Assembly: GCA_028875175.1 (NCBI GenBank)
Contig: JAPPFO010000225.1
Span: 1 to 13,723, forward strand
Source: Chloroflexota bacterium
GTDB lineage: Bacteria; Chloroflexota; UBA11872
DNA: 13,723 bases
Direction: 5' to 3'
How positions within the stretch are numbered: position 1 is the first letter of the stretch; every line of letters starts with the position of its first letter. This document shows, piece by piece, positions 6,493 to 13,723 of the stretch. Position numbers and translations under genes: made by a program. A model generated the notes under the pieces. That model was not told the origin of the DNA. It made no database searches and saw nothing but the letters and a program-made list of their open reading frames with translations.

Positions 6493-7548
6493 ATGTTCGG
6501 ACCGTTCAATGCGCTCCTGGGTCTCTTTTCGCGCGACCTCGGGATTGACCTAGGCACCGCAAATACGCTCGTCTACGTCAAGGACCGCGGCATCATGCTG
6601 GCGGAGCCGTCGGTCGTTGCCACTGACACGCACACGTCGCGCGTTCTCGCCGTAGGCGCCGAGGCAAAGAAAATGGTTGGGCGCACGCCCACCAACATCG
6701 TCGCCAGCCGTCCCCTGCGGGACGGGGTGATCGCCGACTTCGACACGGTGCACGCCATGCTGTCCTACTTCATCGGGCAGGTGCACGGGGAACTGCCAAT
6801 TGCCGCCCGACCACGCGTCATCGTTGGCGTGCCCTCCGGCGTGACCGAAGTCGAAAAACGTGCCGTGCACGAGGCCAGCCTGCAAGCCGGCGCCCGCGAG
6901 GTCTACTTGATCGAGGAGCCGATGGCGGCCGCCATTGGTGCCGGGCAGCCGATCCAGGAGGCCAGCGGGAGTATGATCGTGGACATCGGGGGCGGCACGA
7001 CTGAAGTTGCTGTGATCTCATTGGGCGGCGTCGTCGTCAGCCACAGTATTCGGATCGCCGGCGACGAGGTCGACGAACAGATCGTGGATTACTGCCGCAA
7101 CGCGCACAACCTCCTGATTGGGGAACGCACGGCGGAGGCCTGCAAAATTGCCATCGGGTCGGCCGCTCCGGGACTTCAGGAAGAAACCACCGTGGTGCGC
7201 GGACGCGATCTCCAAACTGGCCTGCCACGGCAAGTCGAATTGACCGAGGGCCAGATTCGCGAAGCAATCAGCGGTCCGGTCACCGAGATCGTTGAGAACA
7301 TTAAGCTCGCGCTCGAAGCCACACCGCCTGAATTGCTGGCCGACGTGATGGAACACGGCATCGCCGTCGCGGGTGGCGGCGCGCTGCTGCGCGGACTCGA
7401 CAAGCGCATCGAGCAGGAAACCGATATTCCCGTCCACATCGCCAACAACCCGCTGGAGGCGGTGGTGCGAGGAACCGGCGCGTGTCTGCACAACCTCGAG
7501 GCCTTTCGCGAGGTGTTCGTCGCGGAGAACGCCGCGCCCTACGTGTAG
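6493..7548 (+). CDS. mreB: Rod shape-determining protein MreB (bacterial actin)
   Basis: MreB forms ATP-dependent antiparallel double filaments on the inner membrane face and orients lateral wall synthesis. The 351-residue protein has the expected length. It starts with a short amphipathic stretch, MFGPFNALLGLFSRD, like the membrane-binding N-terminus of many MreBs. Actin-fold signatures are phosphate-1 DLGIDLGTAN (15-24), phosphate-2 MIVDIGGGTTEV (161-172) and the adenosine motif GIAVAGGGALLRGLD (289-303). VEKRAVHEA and EEPMAAAIG are further family blocks. ATG 6493 is preferred; an in-frame TTG at 6490 is adjacent. No clear ribosome site is visible. The 100 nt after lon hold no terminator that I can recognise. 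The gene leads the shape cluster; mreC starts 11 nt after it. Confidence 0.97.
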   Translation: MFGPFNALLGLFSRDLGIDLGTANTLVYVKDRGIMLAEPSVVATDTHTSRVLAVGAEAKKMVGRTPTNIVASRPLRDGVIADFDTVHAMLSYFIGQVHGELPIAARPRVIVGVPSGVTEVEKRAVHEASLQAGAREVYLIEEPMAAAIGAGQPIQEASGSMIVDIGGGTTEVAVISLGGVVVSHSIRIAGDEVDEQIVDYCRNAHNLLIGERTAEACKIAIGSAAPGLQEETTVVRGRDLQTGLPRQVELTEGQIREAISGPVTEIVENIKLALEATPPELLADVMEHGIAVAGGGALLRGLDKRIEQETDIPVHIANNPLEAVVRGTGACLHNLEAFREVFVAENAAPYV

Positions 7549-7559
7549 TCGTCACCCGG

Positions 7560-8384
7560 ATGCGAGGCGGCCAGCGGTCGGTCCTGTTGCTCCTCACGCT
7601 GGTTCTCACCGCGGCAGTGCTGGCGGTGCTGCGAAACACTGACGCCGGGTCCGCGGCCCAGGGCGCGGCGCTGGCCGCTATTGCCCCGGTTCGCTCCGCC
7701 CTGAGCGGTGCGGCATCCGGGGCAGCCGCCGCGCTCGCTGACGCTCAGCAGTTCGACGATCTGCGAACCGAAAACCAAGCCTTGCGCGCCGAAGTAGTCG
7801 ATTTGCGTTCTGCTGCGGCCGGCATTCAGGCCACGCGCCGCGAGAACGAGGCCCTGCGCGTCGCGCTCGACTATCAGCGTGCGAACACCGAGTGGTCGCT
7901 GGTAACGGGACGGGTGGCCGGGCGCGACAGCGTTGACGCGCTGGACACGCTCGTCATTGATCGCGGGGCTGCCGACGGGGTGCGCGTCGGCATGGCGGTG
8001 GTCGCCAACGGCAGCCTCGCCGGCCGCGTGCTCGCGGTTACGACAACGTCGGCCGACGTGCTGCCGATTCAGAGCAGCCAAAGCGCGGTGAACGCGGTGG
8101 CCCACGGTGAGGACGGCACGGCCGACGGCATTGTGGAGGGCGATGACAGCGGCGGCCTTGTGCTAACCCGAATCGAGCCTGATGCTCCGCTCGCCATCGG
8201 TGATCTCGTGGTCACATCCGGCCTCGGCGGCGGGTTTCCCCGTGGCCTACCCATTGGCCGCGTCATAGCCGTCTTCACTACGCCGGAAAACGTCTTCCGC
8301 GAAGCTGCGCTTGAGCCATTTGTTCGCTCCGAGCGCCTGGATGTCATCCAGGTCATTGTGGAGCGGGCGCCGGGGTCGCCATGA
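7560..8384 (+). CDS. mreC: Rod shape-determining protein MreC
   Basis: MreC is a bitopic membrane protein that activates the RodA-PBP2 wall synthase from the periplasmic or extracytoplasmic side. The 274 residues show a short cytoplasmic N-terminus, one membrane segment (about 7-25) and an Ala-rich linker. A coiled coil follows (about 62-106, with FDDLRTENQALRAE), then the double beta-barrel domain (about 112-270). The diagnostic MreC block VTSGLGGGFPRGLPIG is at 218-233. ATG 7560 was chosen because it places the membrane segment right after a basic start (MRGGQR). Any start further upstream in this frame would lie inside mreB. The stop overlaps the mreD start by 4 nt (ATGA), indicating translational coupling. 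Confidence 0.95.
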   Translation: MRGGQRSVLLLLTLVLTAAVLAVLRNTDAGSAAQGAALAAIAPVRSALSGAASGAAAALADAQQFDDLRTENQALRAEVVDLRSAAAGIQATRRENEALRVALDYQRANTEWSLVTGRVAGRDSVDALDTLVIDRGAADGVRVGMAVVANGSLAGRVLAVTTTSADVLPIQSSQSAVNAVAHGEDGTADGIVEGDDSGGLVLTRIEPDAPLAIGDLVVTSGLGGGFPRGLPIGRVIAVFTTPENVFREAALEPFVRSERLDVIQVIVERAPGSP

Positions 8385-8962
8385 CTGTCGCCAGGACTCT
8401 CCAGCCGCGCGGCGGCCGGCGCCTTTGGATCGGATACATCGGCTCCGTGCTGCTAATCCTGATGCTCGGGCTCCTGCAGACCTCGGTCTTTCCATCCTTT
8501 GCGATCGTCGGAATCCGGCCCGCGCTCGTGTTGATGGCCTCGATCACGCTGGCGACAATCAGCGACGATGCGCGTGCGATGTATTGGGGCTTCGCCGGCG
8601 GTCTGCTGATTGACTTGCTATCGACCACGCCGCTGGGAGTCAACGCCCTGCTCTTTACCCTGCTTGTCTACATCGTTGGCGGACAAGGGCGGCGCTTCGA
8701 CCGGGTGAACCCGGTGTTCCCGGTTCTCGCCGGGGCCGCGGCGACCGTGCTCTACTACCCGGCTGTGATCCTGGCGCTGCAACTCTTGGAATTCGACATA
8801 GACTGGGGCAGGCAAGTCTGGGATCGCCTGCCGCGTGCCGTGGCGGTAAACGCCGGGGCAACCATGCTGCTCTATCCGCTGGTACGTCGGGTCGAACAGT
8901 GGACGAACCCACACAGCAGCGCACGTTTCCTGGGACGCTCCGTCGGTGGCTTTCCAGGCTGA
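8381..8962 (+). CDS. mreD: Rod shape-determining protein MreD
   Basis: MreD is the small integral membrane partner of MreC in the elongasome. The 193-residue protein begins with a basic cytoplasmic tail (MTVARTLQPRGGRR). It then shows about six hydrophobic segments, near 15-35, 40-60, 66-82, 84-100, 111-135 and 151-168. The stretch GFAGGLLIDLLSTTPLG (70-86) is the family's most recognisable part. Sequence conservation in MreD is low, so the call rests on this block, the topology and the position directly after mreC. It overlaps mreC by 4 nt and is followed by mrdA after 15 nt. Confidence 0.92.
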   Translation: MTVARTLQPRGGRRLWIGYIGSVLLILMLGLLQTSVFPSFAIVGIRPALVLMASITLATISDDARAMYWGFAGGLLIDLLSTTPLGVNALLFTLLVYIVGGQGRRFDRVNPVFPVLAGAAATVLYYPAVILALQLLEFDIDWGRQVWDRLPRAVAVNAGATMLLYPLVRRVEQWTNPHSSARFLGRSVGGFPG

Positions 8963-8966
8963 CAAC

Positions 8967-8972
8967 GGGAGG
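8967..8972 (+). promoter_or_regulatory. Strong Shine-Dalgarno supporting a TTG start for PBP2
   Basis: GGGAGG lies 5 nt before the TTG at 8978, ideal in sequence and spacing. There is no nearby in-frame ATG or GTG, so this site is the main evidence that translation of the PBP2 gene begins at TTG. It falls in the 15-nt gap between mreD and mrdA, the strongest ribosome site in the cluster. Confidence 0.7.
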
Positions 8973-8977
8973 CTGGC

Positions 8978-10900
8978 TTGGAGGCACATCCTCGTCCGGC
9001 GGCCAGAACTGGCGCCGGGCAGCCGCGGGTAGCCGGCACGCGACGCGCTCTGCTCCTGGGCGGCGCCGCACTCGCCGGCAACACCGCGCTGGCCGCGCGC
9101 CTGTGGCAACTGCAGGTTGTCGAATCGGAAACGTACCGCGAGCAGGCGGCACACAACCGCGCTCGAACCAGGCCCATTCAACCGCTACGCGGGCTCATCT
9201 ACGACCGCAATCGAGAGCCGCTCGTAGCAAACGCTCCAGTTTTCGGCGTCTGGTTGGCGCCTGCGGACCTTCCCGTGGAGCGCGAAGGCCCCGTGCTGGC
9301 CAACCTGGCCGTGCTGACGGGCGAGCGTCTCGAAGATCTGCGTTTCAAGCTCAGCCAGGCGCGGCTGGCGCCGGACACGCCGGCCCGCTTGGCTCGCGCG
9401 GTGCCTCGGGAATCGGCGCTCACGATCGAGGAGCGCCGATCGGACCTGCCCGGAATCTCAGTTCGAACCAGCACCCGTCGCGAATACGCCCACGGCGACG
9501 TCCTGGGCCACATTCTGGGCTTCACGGGCCCCATCCCCGCCGAGGAGGTCGAAACCTATCGGCGCCAGGGCGTTCGCTTTGATGAAGACATCGGGCTGGC
9601 CGGCGTCGAGCGCAGCCTCCAGACCCGACTGCGAGGTCGGGATGGCGAACAGCAGCTTGAAACGGATGCCTTTGGCCGCGCGCTCCACGAACTCTCCTTC
9701 ACGCCACCGCAAGTCGGCCAGCACGCAGTTCTTAGCATCGCTGTCAACGAACAGAAGGCCATTCGGGAAATCCTGGCCCGCCATCTCGCCCTGCGTGAGC
9801 GGGGCGCCGGCGCCGTGGTGGTGCTCCGCCCCAACACCGGCGATGTCGTCGCGATGGTGAGCCTGCCCGACTATGACAGCAACATCTTTACCCGCGGCGC
9901 TTCCAGTGAGAGCTTCGCCCTCTTGGTCAGCGATCCCCGGCGGCCACTCATCAACCACGCCATATCCGGGCTGTACCCCCCGGGGTCGACCTACAAAGTC
10001 ATTGCGGCCAGCGGCGCCCTGGAAGCGGGCGTGGTCTTGCCGCAGAGCAAGATTCACTGCGACGGCCGCCTGATCTTGCCCGACGGCTGGGCCTTCGACG
10101 ACTGGTTGCCCCAGGGGCATGGACTCGTGGACCTGGAACGTGCCATCGCCGAGTCCTGCAACATCTACTTCTATAACGTGTCAGGCGGAAATCCGTACAC
10201 CCGGCTCCAGGGCCTGGGAAACCGGCGTCTCGCGGAGTTCGAGCGGTCTTTCGGATTCGGGCAGCGGACCGGCATTGACCTGCCAGGCGAAGCCTCCGGC
10301 CTTGTCCCAACCTCGGAGTGGAAGAACAAGAACCTGCAACAGCCATGGGTTACGGGGGACACCTATCACGCCGCCATCGGCCAGGGCCTGGTTCAGGTCA
10401 CGCCCCTGCAGATCGCCGGCATGTACGCGGCAATCGGCAATGGAGGTCGCGTGATGCGTCCGCGCCTCATCGACCGGATGCTCGACCAGCACGGCAATGT
10501 GGCGGAGCGGATTCCGCCGCAGGTTCAAGGTGTCCTGCCAATCAGCGACGCCAACCTCCGCCTGCTGCAGGCCGGCCTTTACCGCGCCGTCAATGAGCCG
10601 CAGGGCACCGGACCTCGGGCACGCTCGGCGCACACGGTCGTGGCCGGCAAGACGGGTACGGCCGAATACAGCGGAGCCCGCGACACCGAAGGCCGTCTGC
10701 CCAGCCATGCCTGGTTCGCCGGCTACGCCCCGGCCGAGCAGCCCGAGTACGCATTTGCCGTCCTCGTTCGCGACGGCGGCGAAGGCTCCTTTGCCGCCGC
10801 CCCCATCGCGCGCGACATCGTCGACTATCTGATGACGGGCGACATGCCGCCGCTGCCGCAAGACCGCCCGGACTTCGTCTCACCGGATCGGCGGCTCTGA
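8978..10900 (+). CDS. mrdA: Penicillin-binding protein 2, elongasome transpeptidase
   Basis: PBP2 cross-links nascent peptidoglycan made by its SEDS partner RodA. The 640-residue protein has a basic N-tail, a membrane anchor (about 23-44), and the dimerisation/pedestal domain beginning RGLIYDRNREPL (71-82). The transpeptidase domain runs from about 270 to 620. Active-site motifs are all present: SxxK with Ser337 and Lys340 (PPGSTYK), SxN with Ser393-Cys-Asn395, and KTGT at 558-561. The anchor is only mildly hydrophobic and begins TRRALLLGGAALAG, which resembles a twin-arginine leader; a plain uncleaved anchor is more likely. The TTG start is backed by GGGAGG 5 nt upstream. The TGA stop shares one base with the rodA ATG, so the partner enzymes are coupled. 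FtsI is the alternative class-B PBP, but the pairing with mreBCD and rodA argues for PBP2. Confidence 0.95.
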   Translation: MEAHPRPAARTGAGQPRVAGTRRALLLGGAALAGNTALAARLWQLQVVESETYREQAAHNRARTRPIQPLRGLIYDRNREPLVANAPVFGVWLAPADLPVEREGPVLANLAVLTGERLEDLRFKLSQARLAPDTPARLARAVPRESALTIEERRSDLPGISVRTSTRREYAHGDVLGHILGFTGPIPAEEVETYRRQGVRFDEDIGLAGVERSLQTRLRGRDGEQQLETDAFGRALHELSFTPPQVGQHAVLSIAVNEQKAIREILARHLALRERGAGAVVVLRPNTGDVVAMVSLPDYDSNIFTRGASSESFALLVSDPRRPLINHAISGLYPPGSTYKVIAASGALEAGVVLPQSKIHCDGRLILPDGWAFDDWLPQGHGLVDLERAIAESCNIYFYNVSGGNPYTRLQGLGNRRLAEFERSFGFGQRTGIDLPGEASGLVPTSEWKNKNLQQPWVTGDTYHAAIGQGLVQVTPLQIAGMYAAIGNGGRVMRPRLIDRMLDQHGNVAERIPPQVQGVLPISDANLRLLQAGLYRAVNEPQGTGPRARSAHTVVAGKTGTAEYSGARDTEGRLPSHAWFAGYAPAEQPEYAFAVLVRDGGEGSFAAAPIARDIVDYLMTGDMPPLPQDRPDFVSPDRRL

Positions 10901-12063
10901 TGTTTCTCCGCGTGAGGCGCATCGAGTGGGCGACCGTGATCTCAACCATCGCCTTGGTGGCGCTTGGCGTGCTCATGCTCAGCACTACAGCCGATCCCGA
11001 CACCCGAGGGCTCGAAAACCAGGCCGTGCAGAAAGCCGTTTTGGGAGCTCTCGGCCTTGGCCTGGCCTTTGCCATGGCCCAGGTTGACTACCGGGGCTTG
11101 CACGGATTGGCCGCGCCCGTATATCTGCTCGGCGTGGTTGCGTTGGTGCTGGTGTTGCTGGTGGGCGACTTCGACCTCGGCGCCCGCCGCTGGTTTGAAA
11201 TCGGTCCCATCGTCGTTCAGCCGTCCGAGTTCATGAAGTTGGCGGCCATCGTTGCCTTCGCGAAATTTCTGACCGACCGAAGCGATTCCACCCGAACCCT
11301 GCGCACCGTCATGGTCAGCCTGGGGATCATGCTGCTTCCCGCCGGATTGATCTTTCTGCAACCGGACCTGGGTACCGCGCTCATATTTGGCGCCATTTGG
11401 ATGGGCATGGTCTTCGTAGCTGGTGCCCGTTGGTGGCACCTGCTCACGCCCGTCGTCATCGCGCTGGCCGCCTTTCCTTTCGCCTGGTTTTTCGCCCAGG
11501 ACTACATGCGGCAGCGCTTCGTGACGTTTCTGGATCCAGGCAGCGACCCGCTCGGAGCCGGCTACAACGTGTTGCAGGCCCGGATCTCCATCGGCTCCGG
11601 CGGCTGGTTCGGCCACGGCCTGGGACAGGGCTCGCAGTCCCAACTGGAGTTTCTGCGCGTCCGTGATACGGACTTCATCTTCGCCATGCTCGGCGAACAG
11701 CTTGGGCTGGCCGGAACCATCGGTCTGCTGGCCTTCTTCAGCCTGCTCATCGTCCAGGCGCTGGTCATCGGCCTGCGAGCCCGCGATATGTTCGGTCGCC
11801 TGCTGGCGATCGGTATTGCCGCCATGCTCTTCACGCAGTCGTTCGTCAATATCGGAATGAACGTCGGCCTCATGCCCGTAACCGGCATCACGCTGCCGCT
11901 GGTGAGCCTCGGTAAGAACTCGCTGCTGGTCACGCTCCTCTCGGTTGGCATCCTGCTCAGCATTCATTCGCACCGGGGAGCGGCGCCATTCCGGCAGCAA
12001 TCGATGCATGTAGTTCGAGGATCGATTCCCGCGGCGGGCCCGCGCGGCGGCCTGGGTCGGTGA
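10900..12063 (+). CDS. rodA: RodA, SEDS-family peptidoglycan glycosyltransferase
   Basis: RodA polymerises lipid II into glycan strands during elongation, in complex with PBP2. The 387-residue protein has about ten hydrophobic segments and the SEDS landmarks. These include GARRWFEIG and QPSEFMK (94-102 and 107-113), QPDLGTALI (154-162), and RDTDFIFAMLGEQLG (255-269), in which Asp258 corresponds to the catalytic aspartate of other RodA proteins. The late loop reads LPLVSLGKNSLL (332-343) where nearly all SEDS proteins have a SYGGSS-like sequence. A basic tail of about 32 residues follows the last membrane segment. The ATG overlaps the mrdA stop by one base. The TGA stop overlaps the thrB GTG by 4 nt. 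Confidence 0.95.
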   Translation: MFLRVRRIEWATVISTIALVALGVLMLSTTADPDTRGLENQAVQKAVLGALGLGLAFAMAQVDYRGLHGLAAPVYLLGVVALVLVLLVGDFDLGARRWFEIGPIVVQPSEFMKLAAIVAFAKFLTDRSDSTRTLRTVMVSLGIMLLPAGLIFLQPDLGTALIFGAIWMGMVFVAGARWWHLLTPVVIALAAFPFAWFFAQDYMRQRFVTFLDPGSDPLGAGYNVLQARISIGSGGWFGHGLGQGSQSQLEFLRVRDTDFIFAMLGEQLGLAGTIGLLAFFSLLIVQALVIGLRARDMFGRLLAIGIAAMLFTQSFVNIGMNVGLMPVTGITLPLVSLGKNSLLVTLLSVGILLSIHSHRGAAPFRQQSMHVVRGSIPAAGPRGGLGR

Positions 12064-12974
12064 CTCGCCGCGCACGCGTATCCGTCCCCGCGTCCTCCGG
12101 CAACCTGGGCGCTGGCTTCGACGTGTTCGGCCTTGCCATTGATGTGCGCGACGAGTACCAGTTCGAGCCAGCCACCCGCGACTCCATTGAGCCGGCGGGC
12201 AAGTTCCTCAAACACGTGCCCCGGGACTCTCGGCGCAATCTCGCCTTTCGCGCCTTCAGATCGCTGGCCCCGGCCGCGGCTGGCCCGTACCGGCTGCGCG
12301 CGGTTCGCGAGATTCCACCGCAAGGCGGCCTCGGCGGCTCGGCCAGCGCCATCGTTGGCGGTCTCGTCGCCGCCAATCACGCCTTCGGCCTTGGCCTGGA
12401 CGACGACGAGCTCCTGCGCCGCGCGACCAAAATCGAAGGCCATCCCGACAACGTCGCCGCCGCGCTGTTGGGCGGCCTGGTGCTAACCGTCCAGACCGAC
12501 GAAGCCTTGCATGCGGTGCGCGTCCCCTTCCCAAGCGACATCGGAATCGTCGTCGTCGTGCCCGGCTATCACGTTCCCACGGCGCGCGCGCGCGCGGTGC
12601 TGCCGACGAACGTCCTACGATCCGACGCGGTAGCCAATCTCGGTCGCGCCGCCATGCTGATCGCCGCGTTGCAGACCGGACGCTATGCCGAATTGCGCGT
12701 GGCGACGCAGGACTTCCTCCACCAGCCCTACCGGTCCGAGCTCAATCCCGCGCTCGAACCGGGCGTCCAGGCCGCCCTCGATGCCGGCGCCTACGGCGCC
12801 GCCCTCAGCGGTTCCGGGCCCACGCTCATCGCCTTCGCTCCCAAGGACCGCACCATGCGCGTCGCCGGCGCCATGGCGGACGTCGCAATTGATAGCTCGT
12901 CGGGCTGCGAGACCTACGTGGCCAACGCCGCCGAAACCGGCGCCTCCGTACTGCAGCCGCTGGCCTCAACATAA
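12060..12974 (+). CDS. thrB: Homoserine kinase
   Basis: ThrB phosphorylates L-homoserine with ATP, the step before threonine synthase. The 304-residue GHMP-family kinase shows the N-terminal VPASSGNLGAGFDVFGLAI (9-27). Its ATP-binding GHMP loop is PPQGGLGGSASA (86-97). The block GHPDNVAAALLGG (127-139), HQPYRSELNP (221-230) and the C-terminal ALSGSGPT (248-255) follow. All are typical of ThrB rather than of other GHMP kinases. The GTG start overlaps the rodA stop (GTGA), so expression appears tied to the shape operon although the pathway is unrelated. No thrA, thrC or other threonine gene is in the window. A run of 15 alternating G and C bases lies at 12582..12596 inside the gene, encoding Ala-Arg repeats. 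Confidence 0.95.
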   Translation: MTRRARVSVPASSGNLGAGFDVFGLAIDVRDEYQFEPATRDSIEPAGKFLKHVPRDSRRNLAFRAFRSLAPAAAGPYRLRAVREIPPQGGLGGSASAIVGGLVAANHAFGLGLDDDELLRRATKIEGHPDNVAAALLGGLVLTVQTDEALHAVRVPFPSDIGIVVVVPGYHVPTARARAVLPTNVLRSDAVANLGRAAMLIAALQTGRYAELRVATQDFLHQPYRSELNPALEPGVQAALDAGAYGAALSGSGPTLIAFAPKDRTMRVAGAMADVAIDSSSGCETYVANAAETGASVLQPLAST

Positions 12975-12994
12975 GTCGGCACGATTCGTATACT
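12966..12994 (+). promoter_or_regulatory. Candidate sigma70-type promoter for guaA
   Basis: TCAACA (12966..12971, four of six to the -35) and TATACT (12989..12994, five of six to the -10) are separated by exactly 17 nt. This is the best promoter match in the window. The -35 overlaps the last codons of thrB. Transcription would start near 13001, leaving a leader of about 150 nt before guaA. It implies that guaA can be expressed separately from the shape operon. Confidence 0.5.
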
Positions 12995-12999
12995 CAGGT

Positions 13000-13150
13000 G
13001 CGGCAAGGATGAGCCGCGTCCGCTGCGGGCGCGGGAGCTGGGAGGCACCATCCGCGTGGACGGCGCGCAGATCTGCGCAGGCACCGTCTCGTCCCCCTAC
13101 CTCAGGTCAAACGCCCCTCGGACCGGCTGGCTCCCGGCCCGGCGTTGAAC
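13000..13150 (+). other. GC-rich untranslated leader of guaA, no recognised RNA class
   Basis: The leader has a small hairpin at its 5' end (GCGGC 13000..13004 with GCCGC 13013..13017), a possible longer pairing (CGTCC 13017..13021 with GGACG 13058..13062) and the palindrome at 13065..13078. I see no purine riboswitch core, T-box or U-run terminator. A 57-codon frame from ATG 13009 to 13182, after a modest AAGG, overlaps the guaA start. Its composition (Arg, Pro, Ser, Gly rich) looks like non-coding GC-rich DNA rather than a protein. Confidence 0.3.
13065..13078. repeat. Perfect 14-bp palindrome in the guaA leader
   Basis: GCGCAGATCTGCGC reads identically on both strands. It lies about 65 nt downstream of the likely transcription start and 72 nt before the guaA start codon. 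A dimeric regulator site or an RNA stem are both possible. By base-frequency reasoning about one such palindrome is expected somewhere in a window of this size, so only its position makes it notable. Confidence 0.35.
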
Positions 13151-13723
13151 GTGGTGCTGATCTCTCCCGGTGCGGCCACTGACCACGAGACGATCGTGGT
13201 GCTCGACTTCGGCGCCCAGTACAGCCAACTCATCGCTCGCCGCGTGCGCGAGCTAGGCGTTCGCACCGTGCTCGCCCCTTGCGACCAGCCCGACGCCCTC
13301 CGAGAACCCAACCTGCGCGGCGTCATCCTGTCCGGCGGACCGACCAGCGTGTATGACGTCGGCGCCCCCCAACTCCCGCCGGCCGTGCTGGAAGCCGGCG
13401 TGCCCGTCCTGGGCATCTGCTACGGCATGCAGCTGCTCGGACACAGCCTCGGCGGCTCGGTGGAACCGGCCTTCGACCGCGAGTATGGCCCGGCCCGCGC
13501 CCGCATCGTCGACAACACCCATCCCATGTTCCGTGGCGTTCCGGATGAAATCGACGTCTGGATGAGCCACGGCGACGTGGTGGCGGAGGTACCGCCCGGT
13601 CTCCGCCCCCTCGCCCGCACCCAATCCTCCATGGCCGCCATGGGCAACGACAACGGCGTGGTGGCCGTCCAGTTCCACCCCGAGGTCCGTCACACCACCC
13701 ACGGCCGACGCCTGCTATACAAC
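13151..13723 (+). CDS. guaA: GMP synthase (glutamine-hydrolysing), 5' part only
   Basis: GuaA converts XMP to GMP using ATP and ammonia released from glutamine, the last step of guanine nucleotide synthesis. The window contains 191 codons, ending on a codon boundary. They cover the class I glutamine amidotransferase domain and stop before the ATP pyrophosphatase half. The N-terminal block IVVLDFGAQYSQLIARRVRE (15-34) is diagnostic of GuaA. The triad is complete: Cys90 in GICYGMQ, and His176 and Glu178 in VQFHPEV. SGGPTSVYD (61-69) is also typical. The GTG at 13151 is taken as the start; a second GTG follows immediately. No Shine-Dalgarno is visible. In-frame TTG 13145 and GTG 13196 are alternatives, the latter cutting close to the first strand. 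It has its own candidate promoter. Confidence 0.95.
   Translation, partial: MVLISPGAATDHETIVVLDFGAQYSQLIARRVRELGVRTVLAPCDQPDALREPNLRGVILSGGPTSVYDVGAPQLPPAVLEAGVPVLGICYGMQLLGHSLGGSVEPAFDREYGPARARIVDNTHPMFRGVPDEIDVWMSHGDVVAEVPPGLRPLARTQSSMAAMGNDNGVVAVQFHPEVRHTTHGRRLLYN

Noticed and set aside
10942..12075. A 377-codon open frame on the - strand opposite rodA
   Set aside because: Very hydrophilic, repeat-like composition (Gln, Glu, Asp, His) is the mirror of a membrane protein; rodA on the + strand has full SEDS motifs.
12975..13150. In-frame continuation after the thrB stop containing LGGTIRVDGAQICAG
   Set aside because: It looked protein-like for a moment, but it follows a TAA stop, has no start with a ribosome site and contains the guaA promoter; chance open frame.
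13009..13182. Possible 57-codon leader peptide upstream of guaA
   Set aside because: It runs past the guaA start, has Arg/Pro/Ser-rich composition typical of non-coding GC-rich DNA, and only a weak AAGG site; not a convincing attenuator peptide.

Overview
The window is GC-rich bacterial DNA. It carries a conserved housekeeping block on the + strand and a short leftward accessory block on the - strand. The organism is probably rod-shaped, because the full elongasome set (mreB, mreC, mreD, PBP2, RodA) is present. Overall style (GTG/TTG starts, high GC, a DUF3604 protein, sequence flavour of the shape genes) is compatible with an uncultured Chloroflexota-like lineage. That placement is an impression, because no rRNA or other marker gene is present.

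Left part, - strand (1..3070). A Nudix hydrolase (2588..3070) is followed downstream by a large DUF3604 PHP-like protein (176..2356). The first 33 bases may hold the 5' end of a further leftward gene, with its own candidate promoter and Shine-Dalgarno. The Nudix gene diverges from the + strand block across a 224-nt intergenic region that holds a near-exact 13-nt direct repeat and one candidate promoter.

Right part, + strand (3295..12974). The order is a small PHP-domain phosphoesterase, lon, mreB, mreC, mreD, mrdA (PBP2), rodA and thrB (homoserine kinase). Spacings are very tight: 5 nt, 100 nt, 11 nt, a 4-nt overlap, 15 nt, a 1-nt overlap and a 4-nt overlap. The run looks like one long transcription unit with perhaps a break before mreB. 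MreB filaments, MreC/MreD and the RodA-PBP2 synthase pair together drive lateral wall growth. Lon (protein quality control) and ThrB (threonine synthesis) are functionally unrelated passengers.

Right edge (12975..13723). A 176-nt gap contains a good sigma70-type promoter (TCAACA-17-TATACT) and a GC-rich leader with a perfect 14-bp palindrome. It precedes guaA (GMP synthase), of which the whole glutaminase catalytic triad, but not the synthetase half, lies in the window.

I found no mobile element, CRISPR array, tRNA, rRNA or clear Rho-independent terminator, and no convincing new system. The points worth a second look are active-site deviations in otherwise ordinary proteins. These are Gln for His in the first metal motif of both PHP proteins, a Gly-Gly to Asp-Ser change beside the Lon catalytic lysine, and an altered SYGGSS-type loop in RodA. 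The PHP-lon and rodA-thrB couplings and the guaA leader are also of interest.
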